From positions 1-58,762 of the forward strand of contig JAKPHF010000024.1 in the NCBI GenBank assembly GCA_029550525.1: a stretch of 58,762 nt of DNA, given 5' to 3'. Positions within the stretch are counted from its first letter, which is position 1. Each line of letters begins with the position of its first letter. A program made the translations under genes and the position numbers. This stretch comes from Planctomycetota bacterium. GTDB lineage: Bacteria > Planctomycetota > Phycisphaerae > UBA1845 > PWPN01. The notes under the pieces are model-generated. The model ran no database searches and was not told where the DNA came from. It was given only the letters and a program-made list of their open reading frames with translations. Positions 1 to 8,109 of the stretch are shown here, in pieces.

Positions 1-65
1 GCTAATATACGCGTCTCTGGTCGCCGGTCCGGCCCCCATCGGCCGTCCGGCCCATCCAGAGTGAC

Positions 66-141
66 CGGGGCGTAGCTCAGCCTGGCCTAGAGCGCTTGAC
101 TGGGGGTCAAGAGGTCGCTGGTTCAAATCCAGTCGCCCCGA
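66..141 (+). tRNA. tRNA-Pro (anticodon GGG)
   Basis: The 76-nt sequence folds as a complete tRNA cloverleaf. The acceptor strands CGGGGCG and CGCCCCG pair fully, the D arm begins GCTC, and the T arm reads GCTGG-TTCAAAT-CCAGT. The anticodon arm has stem CTTGA/TCAAG around loop CTGGGGG, which puts GGG at positions 34-36, a proline anticodon. The discriminator base is A and no CCA is encoded. tRNA genes are common integration sites and a broken phage-type gene lies 1.5 kb downstream, but no second copy of its 3' end is seen in this window. Confidence 0.95.
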
Positions 142-153
142 TTCGTAACCAGA

Positions 154-192
154 AACGGTCCGCCCCGAGCCCCCTCGTCGAAGCCGTTTTTT
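154..192 (+). terminator. Possible terminator after tRNA-Pro
   Basis: A short stem AACGG/CCGTT with a long loop is followed directly by a run of T (TTTTTTATT). It lies just downstream of the tRNA. The stem is weak, so this is only a candidate. Confidence 0.3.
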
Positions 193-302
193 ATTCCGGG
201 GCTACATCCGACACCTCTCAAATACCGTAGGGACTGATTTCAACCAAGCCTGTCGGGTGTGCTTCGCTTTCAGCAGCATCTCGCGATCAGGAGTGACACC
301 GC

Positions 303-1238
303 TTAGCGTGGCTTGTAATCCATAAGGTTATCTCGCACCCACTGCTCAACATTCTTGACCTTGATTCCGTGTTGGGCGTTGAACGTCTGCTCCATATCCC
401 AAGCGACCCCTCGGCCTTCGGCAAATACGACCCGGTACTTCTTAAAACTGTTCTCCGGATCTGCCGCCAGTTCGTCTTTCAGCCGGGAGACGCTCCATTC
501 CACACGCTGGACTTTCCGATCCAGCACGGAATCGACAATGTCCGCCAATCGCCGGTAAGTGATCGTATCGCCTGCCGTATACACGACGCGATTAACGATC
601 CGCGGTTCCGCATAGAGGATCTCCGCGGTCAGTTCGCCGATATCCTCCGGCGTCGTCACTGTCACCGCCGTATCCCAACTGCCCAGGGCATGCACGATAT
701 TGTTCGCCAGATCGACCACCCCAAACTCCGGCACGAAAAGGAAGCTGGTGAACATGCCGGTCGAAACGATGATCCATTCCATGCGGTCCTGGGATCGCAA
801 CAGGTCTCGCACATCGAGTTGCTCGTCGAACAAATCCTGAGCACCCCCACGGCCGATGATGTCGTAGTCGACGCCAAACTGCCAAGGGATGAAGCGTTGA
901 ACGCCCGCATCGAGCGCCGCCTGGGCTTGTTTCAGTAAGATGCGGCGTCCCGTGACGAAGCCAGTGCAGCCAATGACGGTGTGAAAGTGCTTGAACAAGC
1001 CGGCAAGCTCGGCCGCGGAATTCTTCACGAGATCGCCAGCGAGAAATCTCACGCCAAGCGATCGGAGTTCGGCGATGTCCCGTTGCTTGGCAGGATCATT
1101 GCTCGCGATGGTTGATGGCCGAAGGAGAACGGTCAGATCGCTGTCCGACCGCTGACTGGCCCGCTTGGATAGACTTCGAAGAATGGCCATGCCAAGTTCG
1201 CCCGCGCCGAGCACGAGAATGGACTTTTTGTCAGACAT
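303..1238 (-). CDS. NmrA-like NAD(P)-binding oxidoreductase
   Basis: The 311-aa protein starts with a Rossmann dinucleotide-binding fold; the glycine motif GAGELG is at residues 11-16 after strand ILVLGAG. The general layout matches the NmrA/isoflavone-reductase-like group of the short-chain dehydrogenase superfamily: nucleotide-binding N-terminus, a central QFGVDYD segment, and a variable C-terminus. Such proteins reduce small substrates with NAD(P)H or sense redox state; the substrate cannot be read from sequence. ATG at 1238 has GGAG about 8 nt upstream. A palindrome, GTTTAT-N5-ATAAAC, sits 53 nt before the start and may be its operator. The gene stands alone, 0.9 kb from the denitrification genes, and is probably unrelated to them. 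Confidence 0.75.
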   Translation of the reverse strand: MSDKKSILVLGAGELGMAILRSLSKRASQRSDSDLTVLLRPSTIASNDPAKQRDIAELRSLGVRFLAGDLVKNSAAELAGLFKHFHTVIGCTGFVTGRRILLKQAQAALDAGVQRFIPWQFGVDYDIIGRGGAQDLFDEQLDVRDLLRSQDRMEWIIVSTGMFTSFLFVPEFGVVDLANNIVHALGSWDTAVTVTTPEDIGELTAEILYAEPRIVNRVVYTAGDTITYRRLADIVDSVLDRKVQRVEWSVSRLKDELAADPENSFKKYRVVFAEGRGVAWDMEQTFNAQHGIKVKNVEQWVRDNLMDYKPR

Positions 1239-1290
1239 GAAGGTATCTCCACGAATAGTCGAAGGATCTTTGGGACGTCGCTCTGGAAGT

Positions 1291-1307
1291 GTTTATTGCC
1301 TATAAAC
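1291..1307. promoter_or_regulatory. Palindromic operator candidate upstream of the NmrA-like gene
   Basis: GTTTATTGCCTATAAAC is an inverted repeat with 6-bp arms (GTTTAT/ATAAAC) and a 5-bp centre, 53 bp upstream of the ATG at 1238. Its size and AT-rich arms suit a dimeric winged-helix repressor, but no regulator gene lies next to it. Confidence 0.35.
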
Positions 1308-1591
1308 GTCCTCGCCTCGTGTTCAGGCGTCATCCATCGTATCCGGGTAATCCCGTAAAGACAATCGCCCGTATACAATCAGTGAAGACGAAGTCAAGGA
1401 ACGCCGGGAGGAGGACCAATCCTATGATTGTTGGGTTTTCCAAGAAATGCGGCTCACTGCGATAGCTTTGGCCATCGCGCATTGCTCGATCATCCGTGCC
1501 CGTCAGTGTTGTCCATGGTCTCAACTCCGGAACCGTACTCAGCGACACCTTGGTTCCAAACGGCAGGTGCCCCACACGTTGGATGACCTGT

Positions 1592-1619
1592 AATCTTGTA
1601 ATCCTGCAATCCGTGGATC
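1592..1619 (+). repeat. Partial copy of the AATCTTGTAATC repeat
   Basis: AATCTTGTAATC (1592-1603) followed by CGTGGATC is a diverged copy of the arm of the inverted repeat at 4921-5021, with 8 extra bases in the middle. The surrounding interval 1308-1678 holds no other gene or site that I can support. Confidence 0.5.
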
Positions 1620-1678
1620 ATACTCTTCGGCGACGGGGGTTTCGAACCGGTTGCCGTGGCAGCTTGCGGAGCCGAGGC

Positions 1679-1950
1679 TTGAGCAAGATCGAGTGGACAG
1701 GCCGGACCTGGAATCCTGCGACCGGATGCACCAAGATCAGTCCGGGCTGCAAGCACTGCTACGCCGAGACCATGGCCATGCGGCTTCAAGCCATGGGCCA
1801 GGCCAAGTACCGCAAACGGTTTCGCCTGACGACCCATCCCGACACGCTGCCGTGCCCCTGCGGACGCGCACGCCCACGACCTGGTTCGTCAACAGCATGA
1901 GCGATCTGTTCCACGTGGACATGCCGCTCGCGGTGAGCTATCAGCTGTGA
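1679..1950 (+). pseudogene. Remnant of a phage Gp37/Gp68-type (DUF5131) gene
   Basis: Starting from TTG at 1679, the frame reads a clear DUF5131 N-terminus: [20 protein letters not shown], then a CxxCY cluster (PGCKHCYAE) and [11 protein letters not shown]. Near position 1855 the reading frame shifts by one, and the next frame continues with the family's [17 protein letters not shown] before ending at a stop 9 codons later. Family members are about 230-300 aa, so both a frameshift and loss of the C-terminal two-thirds have occurred. The family carries a radical-SAM-like cysteine cluster and is found in phages and islands. The break falls exactly where a word-like repeat (GAGCTATGAGCTGTGAGC type) begins, so repeat insertion or recombination probably truncated it. 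Confidence 0.8.
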
Positions 1951-1966
1951 GCTATGAGCTGTGAGC
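1936..1966 (+). repeat. GAGCTATGAGCTGTGAGC-type repeat
   Basis: The stretch GTGAGCTATCAGCTGTGAGC then TATGAGCTGTGAGCC contains two tandem degenerate units of GTGAGCTAT-AGCTGTGAGC. Similar units occur at 12495-12527 (minus strand) and 43315-43338. The following bases up to 2150 show no gene. Confidence 0.6.
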
Positions 1967-2150
1967 CAAACAACAAGCATCTCGCGCAAGGGTTGGTGCA
2001 CGATCATTGCCACCGTGAACTGTACGACCTTAGAGCGTGCGTCTGTTCGCATCGACGCCCGAGCCCCGTCGGACTGAGTCCGCGGGGGCAAGCCCGGCGG
2101 CTCGCGCTCGTCAACACTTGACCAACGTTCTACAGAGAAGACGTCGTGCG

Positions 2151-4541
2151 TCAGCCTTGGCTGCCTTTCAGGCCGGCGGACTCGGGGTAAAGCTGCGCGA
2201 CCGCGTCCGGTTCGCGGCTCAGCGACCAGCCCGTCTTGACGCCGAGCACAAACCAGCCCAAAGCAATGGCGCCAACGGCGAAGATGGTGTCGCCGATAAC
2301 GCGCAGCCAGCGCAGCGTGTCCATAAGGTCGGACTGCAGAAACGCGGCCGAGCGGGCGTACCACAGGCCGTGCTCGACGCTGGCCCAGGTTTGGAGCAAG
2401 CCGACGGGCAACACGCTGATCATGACCATGAGGAACAGGCCGATATTAATCGCCCAGAAGGAAAACGATAACACGCCGGTCCGCCATACGTGGCGAGTGG
2501 TCAGGCCCTTCAGGCAGAACAGCATGAGCCCGATGCCGAGCATGCCGTACACGCCGAACAGCGCGGTGTGGCCGTGCACCGGCGTCGTGTTCAGCCCCTG
2601 CATGTAATACAGCGCGATCGGCGGGTTGATGAGAAACCCGAACAGCCCCGCGCCGACCAGATTCCAGAACGCCACCGCAACGAAGCAGTAGATGGGCCAT
2701 CGGTACGCCTGCACCCACGGCGTCGCTCGGCTCATAGTGAGGTTCTCGTAAGCCTCGAAGCCGATGAGTACGAGCGGCACCACCTCCAGCGCGCTGAACA
2801 CGGCGCCCAAGGCGAGGACCGCCGTCGGCGTGCCGGTGAAATACAAGTGATGGAACGTGCCGATGATCCCGCCGGACAGGAAGATGGTCGTGGAAAACAA
2901 CACGGCGGCCGTCGCGGTGCCTTCACGAAGCAGCCCCATCCGCGTGAACAGGAACGCGATCACCACCGTGGCGAAAACCTCGAAGAAGCCTTCCACCCAC
3001 AAGTGCACGACCCACCAGCGCCAGTATTCGGCGATGGCCAGGTTCGTCTGCCGCCCCCACATCAGGCCGGCCGCATAGAACAGCGCGATGGCCGCCGAGG
3101 CGATCATGAACATGCCCAGGAGATGCTTGTGCGGCCCGGGCTGTTTGAACGCCGGCCACAGCGCCCGCCCCATCAAACCCAACCACAGGAACAGCCCCAC
3201 GAGCAGGAAAATCTGCCAGAATCGCCCCAAGTCGACGTATTCGTAGCCCTGGTGACCGAACCAGAAGTTCATCTCCAGGCCCATGCGTTGTCGCGTCGCG
3301 TACCACGTGCCGAACATCGATCCGATCACGATCACCAGGAGCGCGACGAACAGAAAGTTCACGCCGGTCCGCTGGAACCTCGGCTCGTAGCCCGACACCG
3401 CGGGCGCCATGAACAGCCCTGTCGCCAGCCAAGCGGTCGCGATCCAGAAGATCCCGAGCTGCGTGTGCCACGTTCGCGTGACGGCATACGGCAGGTAGTC
3501 GGCCAGTGGAAATCCATAGAAGCCGGTCCCCTCCACGCCATAGTGCGCAGTCACGCCGCCGAGGCCGACCTGAACCACGATTAAAGCCGCGACCACCCAG
3601 AAGTATTTGAGCGTGGCCTGCATGGACTGCGTCGGCGTCAGCGCGAGCAGCGGATCGCGCTCGGGCAACTGATGCGGCTCTTCCTCACGATGTTTGAGCA
3701 CGGCATAGTACCACGCCAACGCGGCGATGCCCGCCAGGAGCAGCACGAAGCTCACCACCGACCAGACGACGACAGCGCCGCTCGGCCGGTTGTCGATCAG
3801 GCTCTCGCTAGGCCAGTTGTTGGTGTACGTGATAGGCGGACGTGAATCGCTCGGCCCTGCTCCGGCCGTCTGCGGCGTCGCAGGGATTGGCCGCTCCGTG
3901 CCGCACGCCCAGGCCGCCCAGAAGAAGAACGCCGCCATCTTCTGTTGCCGCTCCGGATCGGACACCGTGTTGGCGGGTATGGCATACGCGTCGCGCAACG
4001 CGACGGGATCCATCCCGCCGTCGGCCAGAAAGCGAACATCCTCGGGGAACTCCGTCGCGTCACCGAACAGCGCCGCGTAGTAGCGACTCATGGCCTCGGC
4101 GGCCGCGGCGCGTTCGGCGGAAATGGTGATCGTACGGGTCTGCGGATCGTAGGTGTTGGTGCGGATCTGCTCGCGAAGATAGGCCTTGACGACGTCCTGT
4201 TCGGCCGGCTCGAGCTCCTGATAGCCCCGGCCGAACTCCGCCCGGGCGCGGTGCTCGGCCAGCCACATCGCCTCCCGGTGCAGCCAGTCCGCCGACCAGT
4301 CCGGGGCGACATAGGCGCCGTGGCCCCAGATGCTGCCCACCTCCTGGCCGCCCATCGACTGCCAGACGTTCTGTCCGTCCTTGATCTGTTGGGCGGTGAA
4401 AACGACGCGCCCTTGCGGTGTGACCACCTGCTCAGGAATGGGCGGCGCCTGCCGATACAGCTCCACCCCGTAGTAGCCCAGGACGGCAAAAGACACCAGA
4501 ACGACGCTGCCGAAGGCCAGCCAAAGCTTCGTGTAACTCAT
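2151..4541 (-). CDS. norZ: Quinol-dependent nitric oxide reductase (qNOR)
   Basis: This 796-aa membrane enzyme reduces two NO to N2O using quinol. It fuses a NorC-like N-terminal region (one TM helix plus a periplasmic domain without a CxxCH haem site) to the 12-helix NorB core, typical of qNOR. Visible ligands, numbered from the start chosen here, are H359 (low-spin haem), H513 in HLWVEG with the conserved E517, the pair H564-H565 in GTFHHLYF, and H656/H658 in HGHTALFG. ATG at 4541 was chosen because GAGGAA lies 9 nt upstream and the TM helix follows at once; an in-frame ATG at 4628 would add 29 residues without such features. It has its own promoter (4612-4641) and lies 556 bp downstream of the MOSC gene. 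No nitrite reductase is in the window, so it may detoxify NO rather than complete denitrification here. Confidence 0.93.
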   Translation of the reverse strand: MSYTKLWLAFGSVVLVSFAVLGYYGVELYRQAPPIPEQVVTPQGRVVFTAQQIKDGQNVWQSMGGQEVGSIWGHGAYVAPDWSADWLHREAMWLAEHRARAEFGRGYQELEPAEQDVVKAYLREQIRTNTYDPQTRTITISAERAAAAEAMSRYYAALFGDATEFPEDVRFLADGGMDPVALRDAYAIPANTVSDPERQQKMAAFFFWAAWACGTERPIPATPQTAGAGPSDSRPPITYTNNWPSESLIDNRPSGAVVVWSVVSFVLLLAGIAALAWYYAVLKHREEEPHQLPERDPLLALTPTQSMQATLKYFWVVAALIVVQVGLGGVTAHYGVEGTGFYGFPLADYLPYAVTRTWHTQLGIFWIATAWLATGLFMAPAVSGYEPRFQRTGVNFLFVALLVIVIGSMFGTWYATRQRMGLEMNFWFGHQGYEYVDLGRFWQIFLLVGLFLWLGLMGRALWPAFKQPGPHKHLLGMFMIASAAIALFYAAGLMWGRQTNLAIAEYWRWWVVHLWVEGFFEVFATVVIAFLFTRMGLLREGTATAAVLFSTTIFLSGGIIGTFHHLYFTGTPTAVLALGAVFSALEVVPLVLIGFEAYENLTMSRATPWVQAYRWPIYCFVAVAFWNLVGAGLFGFLINPPIALYYMQGLNTTPVHGHTALFGVYGMLGIGLMLFCLKGLTTRHVWRTGVLSFSFWAINIGLFLMVMISVLPVGLLQTWASVEHGLWYARSAAFLQSDLMDTLRWLRVIGDTIFAVGAIALGWFVLGVKTGWSLSREPDAVAQLYPESAGLKGSQG

Positions 4542-4611
4542 GCTCGGGTTCCTCGTGGCTTGGGTCGCCCGGTCCGGTCCGCGATACATCAGCGGCAGGC
4601 TGGGCTGGAGA

Positions 4612-4641
4612 ACTGTAGGTAGGCTCAAACCCGGATGTCAA
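4612..4641 (-). promoter_or_regulatory. Sigma-70-type promoter for norZ
   Basis: On the minus strand TTGACA (4636-4641) is followed after 18 nt by TACAGT (4612-4617). The -35 is a perfect match and the -10 matches 4 of 6. It would give a leader of about 65 nt before the ATG at 4541, so norZ can be transcribed apart from the act operon. Confidence 0.5.
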
Positions 4642-4711
4642 AGCGGAGCGTTCACCGGCGTCATGACCAGGATCACACCGGGTCACAGACCACACACCGG
4701 CCGGGCAACTC

Positions 4712-4859
4712 AGTTAGACCACGGATAACACCGATGGGCACGGATGAGGAAGAAGAAACCGGCTTCTATCGTTCTCCTTGCAAACGCCAAGAGCACAGAG
4801 GAGGACGGAAGTCCGCATCTCAGGCCTCCTCTGTGACCCTCTGTGACCTCTGCGGTTAG
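4712..4859. repeat. Word-like intergenic repeats (CACGGATAACACCGATGG and CCTCTGTGACC types)
   Basis: The 469-bp interval between norZ and the MOSC gene starts with CACGGATAACACCGATGGGC followed by ACGGATGAGG, then an inverted pair GAGGAGG/CCTCCTC near CTCTGTGACCCTCTGTGACC. These low-complexity units are not coding and look like dispersed noncoding repeats. Confidence 0.55.
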
Positions 4860-4920
4860 CCAATTCGAAGCAGTGGTTCACATCATCGACGACTCCAACC
4901 GTTTTTCTTCACATCTGTGC

Positions 4921-5021
4921 AATCTTGTAATCTGTGGATACTCACTCCACTCAGCGCATCGAGCATTATCCACCGTGTAATATCCGCCCCGGTGGTTGAA
5001 AGGTCCACAGATTACAAGATT
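4921..5021. repeat. 101-bp MITE-like inverted repeat
   Basis: The perfect 18-bp arms AATCTTGTAATCTGTGGA (4921-4938) and TCCACAGATTACAAGATT (5004-5021) face each other across 65 bp. Inside, CCACCG (4970-4975) and CGGTGG (4990-4995) form a second, nested stem. There is no gene inside. The arm sequence recurs in diverged form at 1592-1619. It could fold as a long RNA hairpin at the 3' side of the act operon. Confidence 0.75.
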
Positions 5022-5097
5022 AGCAGACTGAGGCGGGCGGAACGCCGGCCACCACCAAGGCCCCGATAGAGTGATATTGAGTGCAGTAACCACGGAG

Positions 5098-5568
5098 CTA
5101 GCCGGTTGTGCGCGTCACGTGGACTGAGTCGCCCACGCGGATGGGGCCGCCGACGAGGACGCGGGCGAAGATCCCTTCGCGAGGCATGACGCAATCGCCG
5201 GCAGCCTGGAAGATGGCACAACGGGCGTGGCACTTCTTGCCGATTTGCGTGATCTCCAATTCGGCTGCGCCGATGCGCACCCGGTCGCCGACGCTCAAAT
5301 GCGGGATGTCGATGAACTCGGTGGTGATGTTCTCCGCGAAAGCACCGGGGCCGACGTCCAGGCCCTTGGCTCGCATCTTCTCGATGCTCTCGACGGCCAG
5401 CAGACTGATCTGCCGATGCCACTTGCCGGCATGCGCGTCGCCCTCGATCCCCCACTCTGGCCGGAGGACCGCCGAATCGATGTTGGACTTGGGAACGCCT
5501 TTGCGTTCGCTGACGGATATGGCCACCACCCGGCCGGTGGCCGTGCGTGCTTCGATCAAGCTCTGCAT
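5098..5568 (-). CDS. MOSC-domain protein
   Basis: The 156-aa protein is a single MOSC domain (the C-terminal module of Moco sulfurases). It has the typical EGDAHAGKWHRQ segment (42-53), FAENITTE (77-84) and a cysteine-rich C-terminal stretch KKCHARCAIF (C113, C117) with C126 and the end motif MPREGIFARVL. MOSC proteins bind molybdenum cofactor and sulfur; the exact reaction of stand-alone forms is mostly unknown. ATG at 5568 has GGAG 8 nt upstream; the longer frame to 5697 lies in the actF coding end and is not credible. It follows actF by 34 bp, so it is the last gene of the nar-act operon. A role in Moco handling for NarG is an inference from that position. Confidence 0.88.
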   Translation of the reverse strand: MQSLIEARTATGRVVAISVSERKGVPKSNIDSAVLRPEWGIEGDAHAGKWHRQISLLAVESIEKMRAKGLDVGPGAFAENITTEFIDIPHLSVGDRVRIGAAELEITQIGKKCHARCAIFQAAGDCVMPREGIFARVLVGGPIRVGDSVHVTRTTG

Positions 5569-5602
5569 GACAAGAACTCCACGTATTCCAATCGCAGCCG
5601 GG

Positions 5603-6718
5603 TCACTTGGCCGCGGGCGCGATTCGGATGGACCGATTGACCACAGTCGCGAGTAACGCCAGTCCAGCCGCGGCTGGCACCACGCCGAGAGCCACACCGA
5701 GGATCGAATTGCCCGTGAACGGCGGCAGAATCATGAAGGACAGATCGAGGGCCCGCCCGATCATCAGCACGATACAGACGGCGGCCAGCGTGGCAGGGTT
5801 GCGCTTGGACGTGCTCGACAGCAGCACGATGAACGGCACAACCCAGTTGCATATGACGTTCAGGAACGAAACCGTCTGCCAGACACCGCTGTGCCGCAGG
5901 GCGTAATAACCGGTCTCTTCCGGCAGGTTGGAGTACCAAATGAGCATGTACTGGCTGTACCAGATGTACGCCCAAAAGCAACTGAATCCGAAGATCAGCC
6001 GGCCGAGGTCGTGGAGTTGCTCCGGCCGGATCGCATTCGTGCCGCCGGTCGCCCGTGCGTGCAAGATCAGAATAAGCGTCGTCGCCGCCAAAGCGCTGAC
6101 GAACATGCCCGCGAAGTTGTACACGCCGAAGATGGTGCTGAACCAATGCGAGTCGATGGACATGATCCAATCGAAGCTCGAAGCAACCCAGGTCACGGCG
6201 AAGACGACCACGAACAGAGCCGCCCATCGCATCGAACGGCTCGGCGTGGAGGACGACTCGCGCGCGATTCTCCTGGAAAGCAGCCACCACGCGCCGATAT
6301 AGATGGCAGTGCGTACCCAGAAGAACGCGGGCTCGAGCCAGACGGCCTTGAATCCGTGCAGCGGCCCGTGACCTGCGTGCGATGAATCGCCGGCATGACT
6401 CCACTCATACAACGTGGGCAGCCCCAGCGTCAGCACCGGAAGCAGAATGACCAGCGTCCACGGCGTCATCGCCGCCAGCAGGCGCGGGACGAACTCGATG
6501 GATCGGCTCCACCGGGCCTGACAGAGGTTCTGCAGAGCCAGAAACAACGTGCTGCCCAGCATGATGCCCAGGAGGTACAACCCGACGACAAGCAGCGCCG
6601 GCCAGATCACCCGCGGCACCACGAAGGCCGCGAGGACCACGCCGGCCGCCGCGCCCCCCAGGAGGTACGCTCGGGCCGTTCGCTTGCTCGGCTGGGTGAG
6701 AAGTGCCGTTTGCATCAT
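5603..6718 (-). CDS. actF: Alternative Complex III subunit ActF (NrfD-like membrane protein)
   Basis: The 371-aa integral membrane protein has about ten hydrophobic helices. It belongs with the shorter NrfD/PsrC-like quinone-side subunit of Alternative Complex III, the second quinone-interacting subunit next to ActC. It contains TRP/His-rich loops such as YEWSHAGDSSHAGHGPLHG and the helix pair around WVASSFDWIMSIDSHWFST, a segment typical of ActF. The ATG (6718-6716) overlaps the actE stop as ATGA, and GAGG lies 7 nt upstream. It sits between actE and the MOSC gene, in the standard A-B-C-D-E-F order. Confidence 0.9.
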   Translation of the reverse strand: MMQTALLTQPSKRTARAYLLGGAAAGVVLAAFVVPRVIWPALLVVGLYLLGIMLGSTLFLALQNLCQARWSRSIEFVPRLLAAMTPWTLVILLPVLTLGLPTLYEWSHAGDSSHAGHGPLHGFKAVWLEPAFFWVRTAIYIGAWWLLSRRIARESSSTPSRSMRWAALFVVVFAVTWVASSFDWIMSIDSHWFSTIFGVYNFAGMFVSALAATTLILILHARATGGTNAIRPEQLHDLGRLIFGFSCFWAYIWYSQYMLIWYSNLPEETGYYALRHSGVWQTVSFLNVICNWVVPFIVLLSSTSKRNPATLAAVCIVLMIGRALDLSFMILPPFTGNSILGVALGVVPAAAGLALLATVVNRSIRIAPAAK

Positions 6719-7347
6719 GGCTGAACCTCGGACGTTTCGGGGCTGGTCGCACCGAACGGAGTGGACGGCTGGCTGGTCGCCAACTTACCCTGCAATGAAC
6801 GCACGTGCAGGATGACGCGCCAGCGATCGTCGCGCGAAATCTGGGCCGCGTAAGACGCCATGTTGTTCTGGCCATAGGTCAGAATGTGAAACATCTGCCC
6901 ATCCGAAAGCTGCAGTGCATTCTCGGCCAACAGCGAAGGCGGTGGCGGCACGCCGCGGCGCGTGACCGGTCCATCGCCCAGCCCTCCGGCACCGTGGCAT
7001 ACCACGCAAAACGACTGATAGATGGCCGCGCCACGCTCAAGCTGAACGACCGGATCGGCGGCGAACGGATTGCTCAACTCCTTGCCCGCTCGCTCCGCTT
7101 CCTCCGGACCGGCCTGGTAATGCAACGGCAGGTAGCCCCGCGCGATGGAACCGGCCGGAGGCGTCTGCAAGGTTTTGCCGTCCGCGAACACCGGGTTGGG
7201 AGCAAAACTGTCATAAGCGACCGAGTCGGCCATGTTGGTCGGCACGCGACGATTCGGCTGAGCAGGATCGCCGCGCAGCATCAGCGACACGCCGAGGCTC
7301 CCGGCGATCACCGCCACCAGCAGAACATGAAACACCGTGCGACGCAT
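6715..7347 (-). CDS. actE: Alternative Complex III monohaem cytochrome c (ActE)
   Basis: This 210-aa protein has an N-terminal membrane anchor (residues 5-23) and a periplasmic class I cytochrome c domain with one haem site, CVVCH at 114-118, and a probable axial methionine, M163 in NNMASYA. ActE is one of the two haem subunits that carry electrons out of Alternative Complex III to soluble or membrane cytochromes. ATG at 7347 is preferred over an upstream GTG (7356) because GGAG is 8 nt before the ATG. A 96-bp gap with an imperfect hairpin (GTGGAACGCCCG against CGGGCGGAACCAC) and a CCCCAGGCCCC-type repeat separates it from actD, the only sizeable gap inside the act genes. Confidence 0.92.
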   Translation of the reverse strand: MRRTVFHVLLVAVIAGSLGVSLMLRGDPAQPNRRVPTNMADSVAYDSFAPNPVFADGKTLQTPPAGSIARGYLPLHYQAGPEEAERAGKELSNPFAADPVVQLERGAAIYQSFCVVCHGAGGLGDGPVTRRGVPPPPSLLAENALQLSDGQMFHILTYGQNNMASYAAQISRDDRWRVILHVRSLQGKLATSQPSTPFGATSPETSEVQP

Positions 7348-7443
7348 CGGGCTCACTCCTTCCAGAGCCGTTCCTTCTCCACAATGGTGGAACGCCCGCT
7401 TCGGGCGGAACCACAGCCTCTTGCCCCAACCCCCAGGCCCCCA

Positions 7444-8109
7444 CTATTCTCCAGCTACGGGCACGCTCGATCGCTTACGGAGCCGCGAGCCTCGGCGGCT
7501 GATCGGGGGCTCGGATTCGCTCCGTAGCTCATCGATGTCAGCCGGCGACACATCCCGCACCACGTGTCGCCGCTCGAACCGGTGCACATGTCCGTCGATC
7601 CATTCGCCGCACCACACGGCGTGATGCGCGTCGCACAAGCCGGCCGCCCGATCGCTATCGAACGATGCGTCCTGCTCGGCGATCACCATTAGAAACAGGT
7701 CATCCGTCACGCGCGACTCCGGCAAAATCACCTTCTTGCCCGGAAACAACCGGGCACGCACGAACAGTGCCGCCACGCTCCCCAAGCCCGCCAGCAAAAC
7801 GGCCAGCTCGAACGTGACCGGTACAAAGGCAGGCAGCGAATTGAACGGTTTGCCGCCCACGTTCAACGGCCAGTCGGTCGTGGACGACCAGTGCTGGAAC
7901 CAAAGACCGATGGAAGCACCGAGCATCGCGAAGGCCAGACACGCCCACGACAACCGTGACGGTCGCAGCCCCATGGCTTCGTCCAGCCCGTGCACGGCGT
8001 ACGGCGTGTGGACGTCGTGCACGACGTGGCCTTCGCGGCGCGCCGCCCGCACGGCCGCCTTGACATCTTCTTCCGCTTCGAACACCGCTACGAAATAGCG
8101 TTCACTCAT
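7444..8109 (-). CDS. actD: Alternative Complex III subunit ActD (DUF3341)
   Basis: The 221-aa protein matches the ActD/DUF3341 pattern: an N-terminal soluble part ([16 protein letters not shown], then [14 protein letters not shown]), two TM helices at about 57-78 and 99-122, and a C-terminal soluble tail. The segment [14 protein letters not shown] between the helices is characteristic. The protein is an accessory membrane subunit that packs against ActC and ActF and carries no cofactor. ATG at 8109 has GGAG upstream and overlaps the actC stop by 8 nt, indicating translational coupling. The C-terminus is rich in Arg and Ser ([11 protein letters not shown]) and extends beyond the conserved domain. 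Confidence 0.92.
   Translation of the reverse strand: MSERYFVAVFEAEEDVKAAVRAARREGHVVHDVHTPYAVHGLDEAMGLRPSRLSWACLAFAMLGASIGLWFQHWSSTTDWPLNVGGKPFNSLPAFVPVTFELAVLLAGLGSVAALFVRARLFPGKKVILPESRVTDDLFLMVIAEQDASFDSDRAAGLCDAHHAVWCGEWIDGHVHRFERRHVVRDVSPADIDELRSESEPPISRRGSRLRKRSSVPVAGE

Noticed and set aside
1330..1575. Minus-strand frame downstream of the operator palindrome
   Set aside because: No regulator motif and poor start; treated as noncoding.
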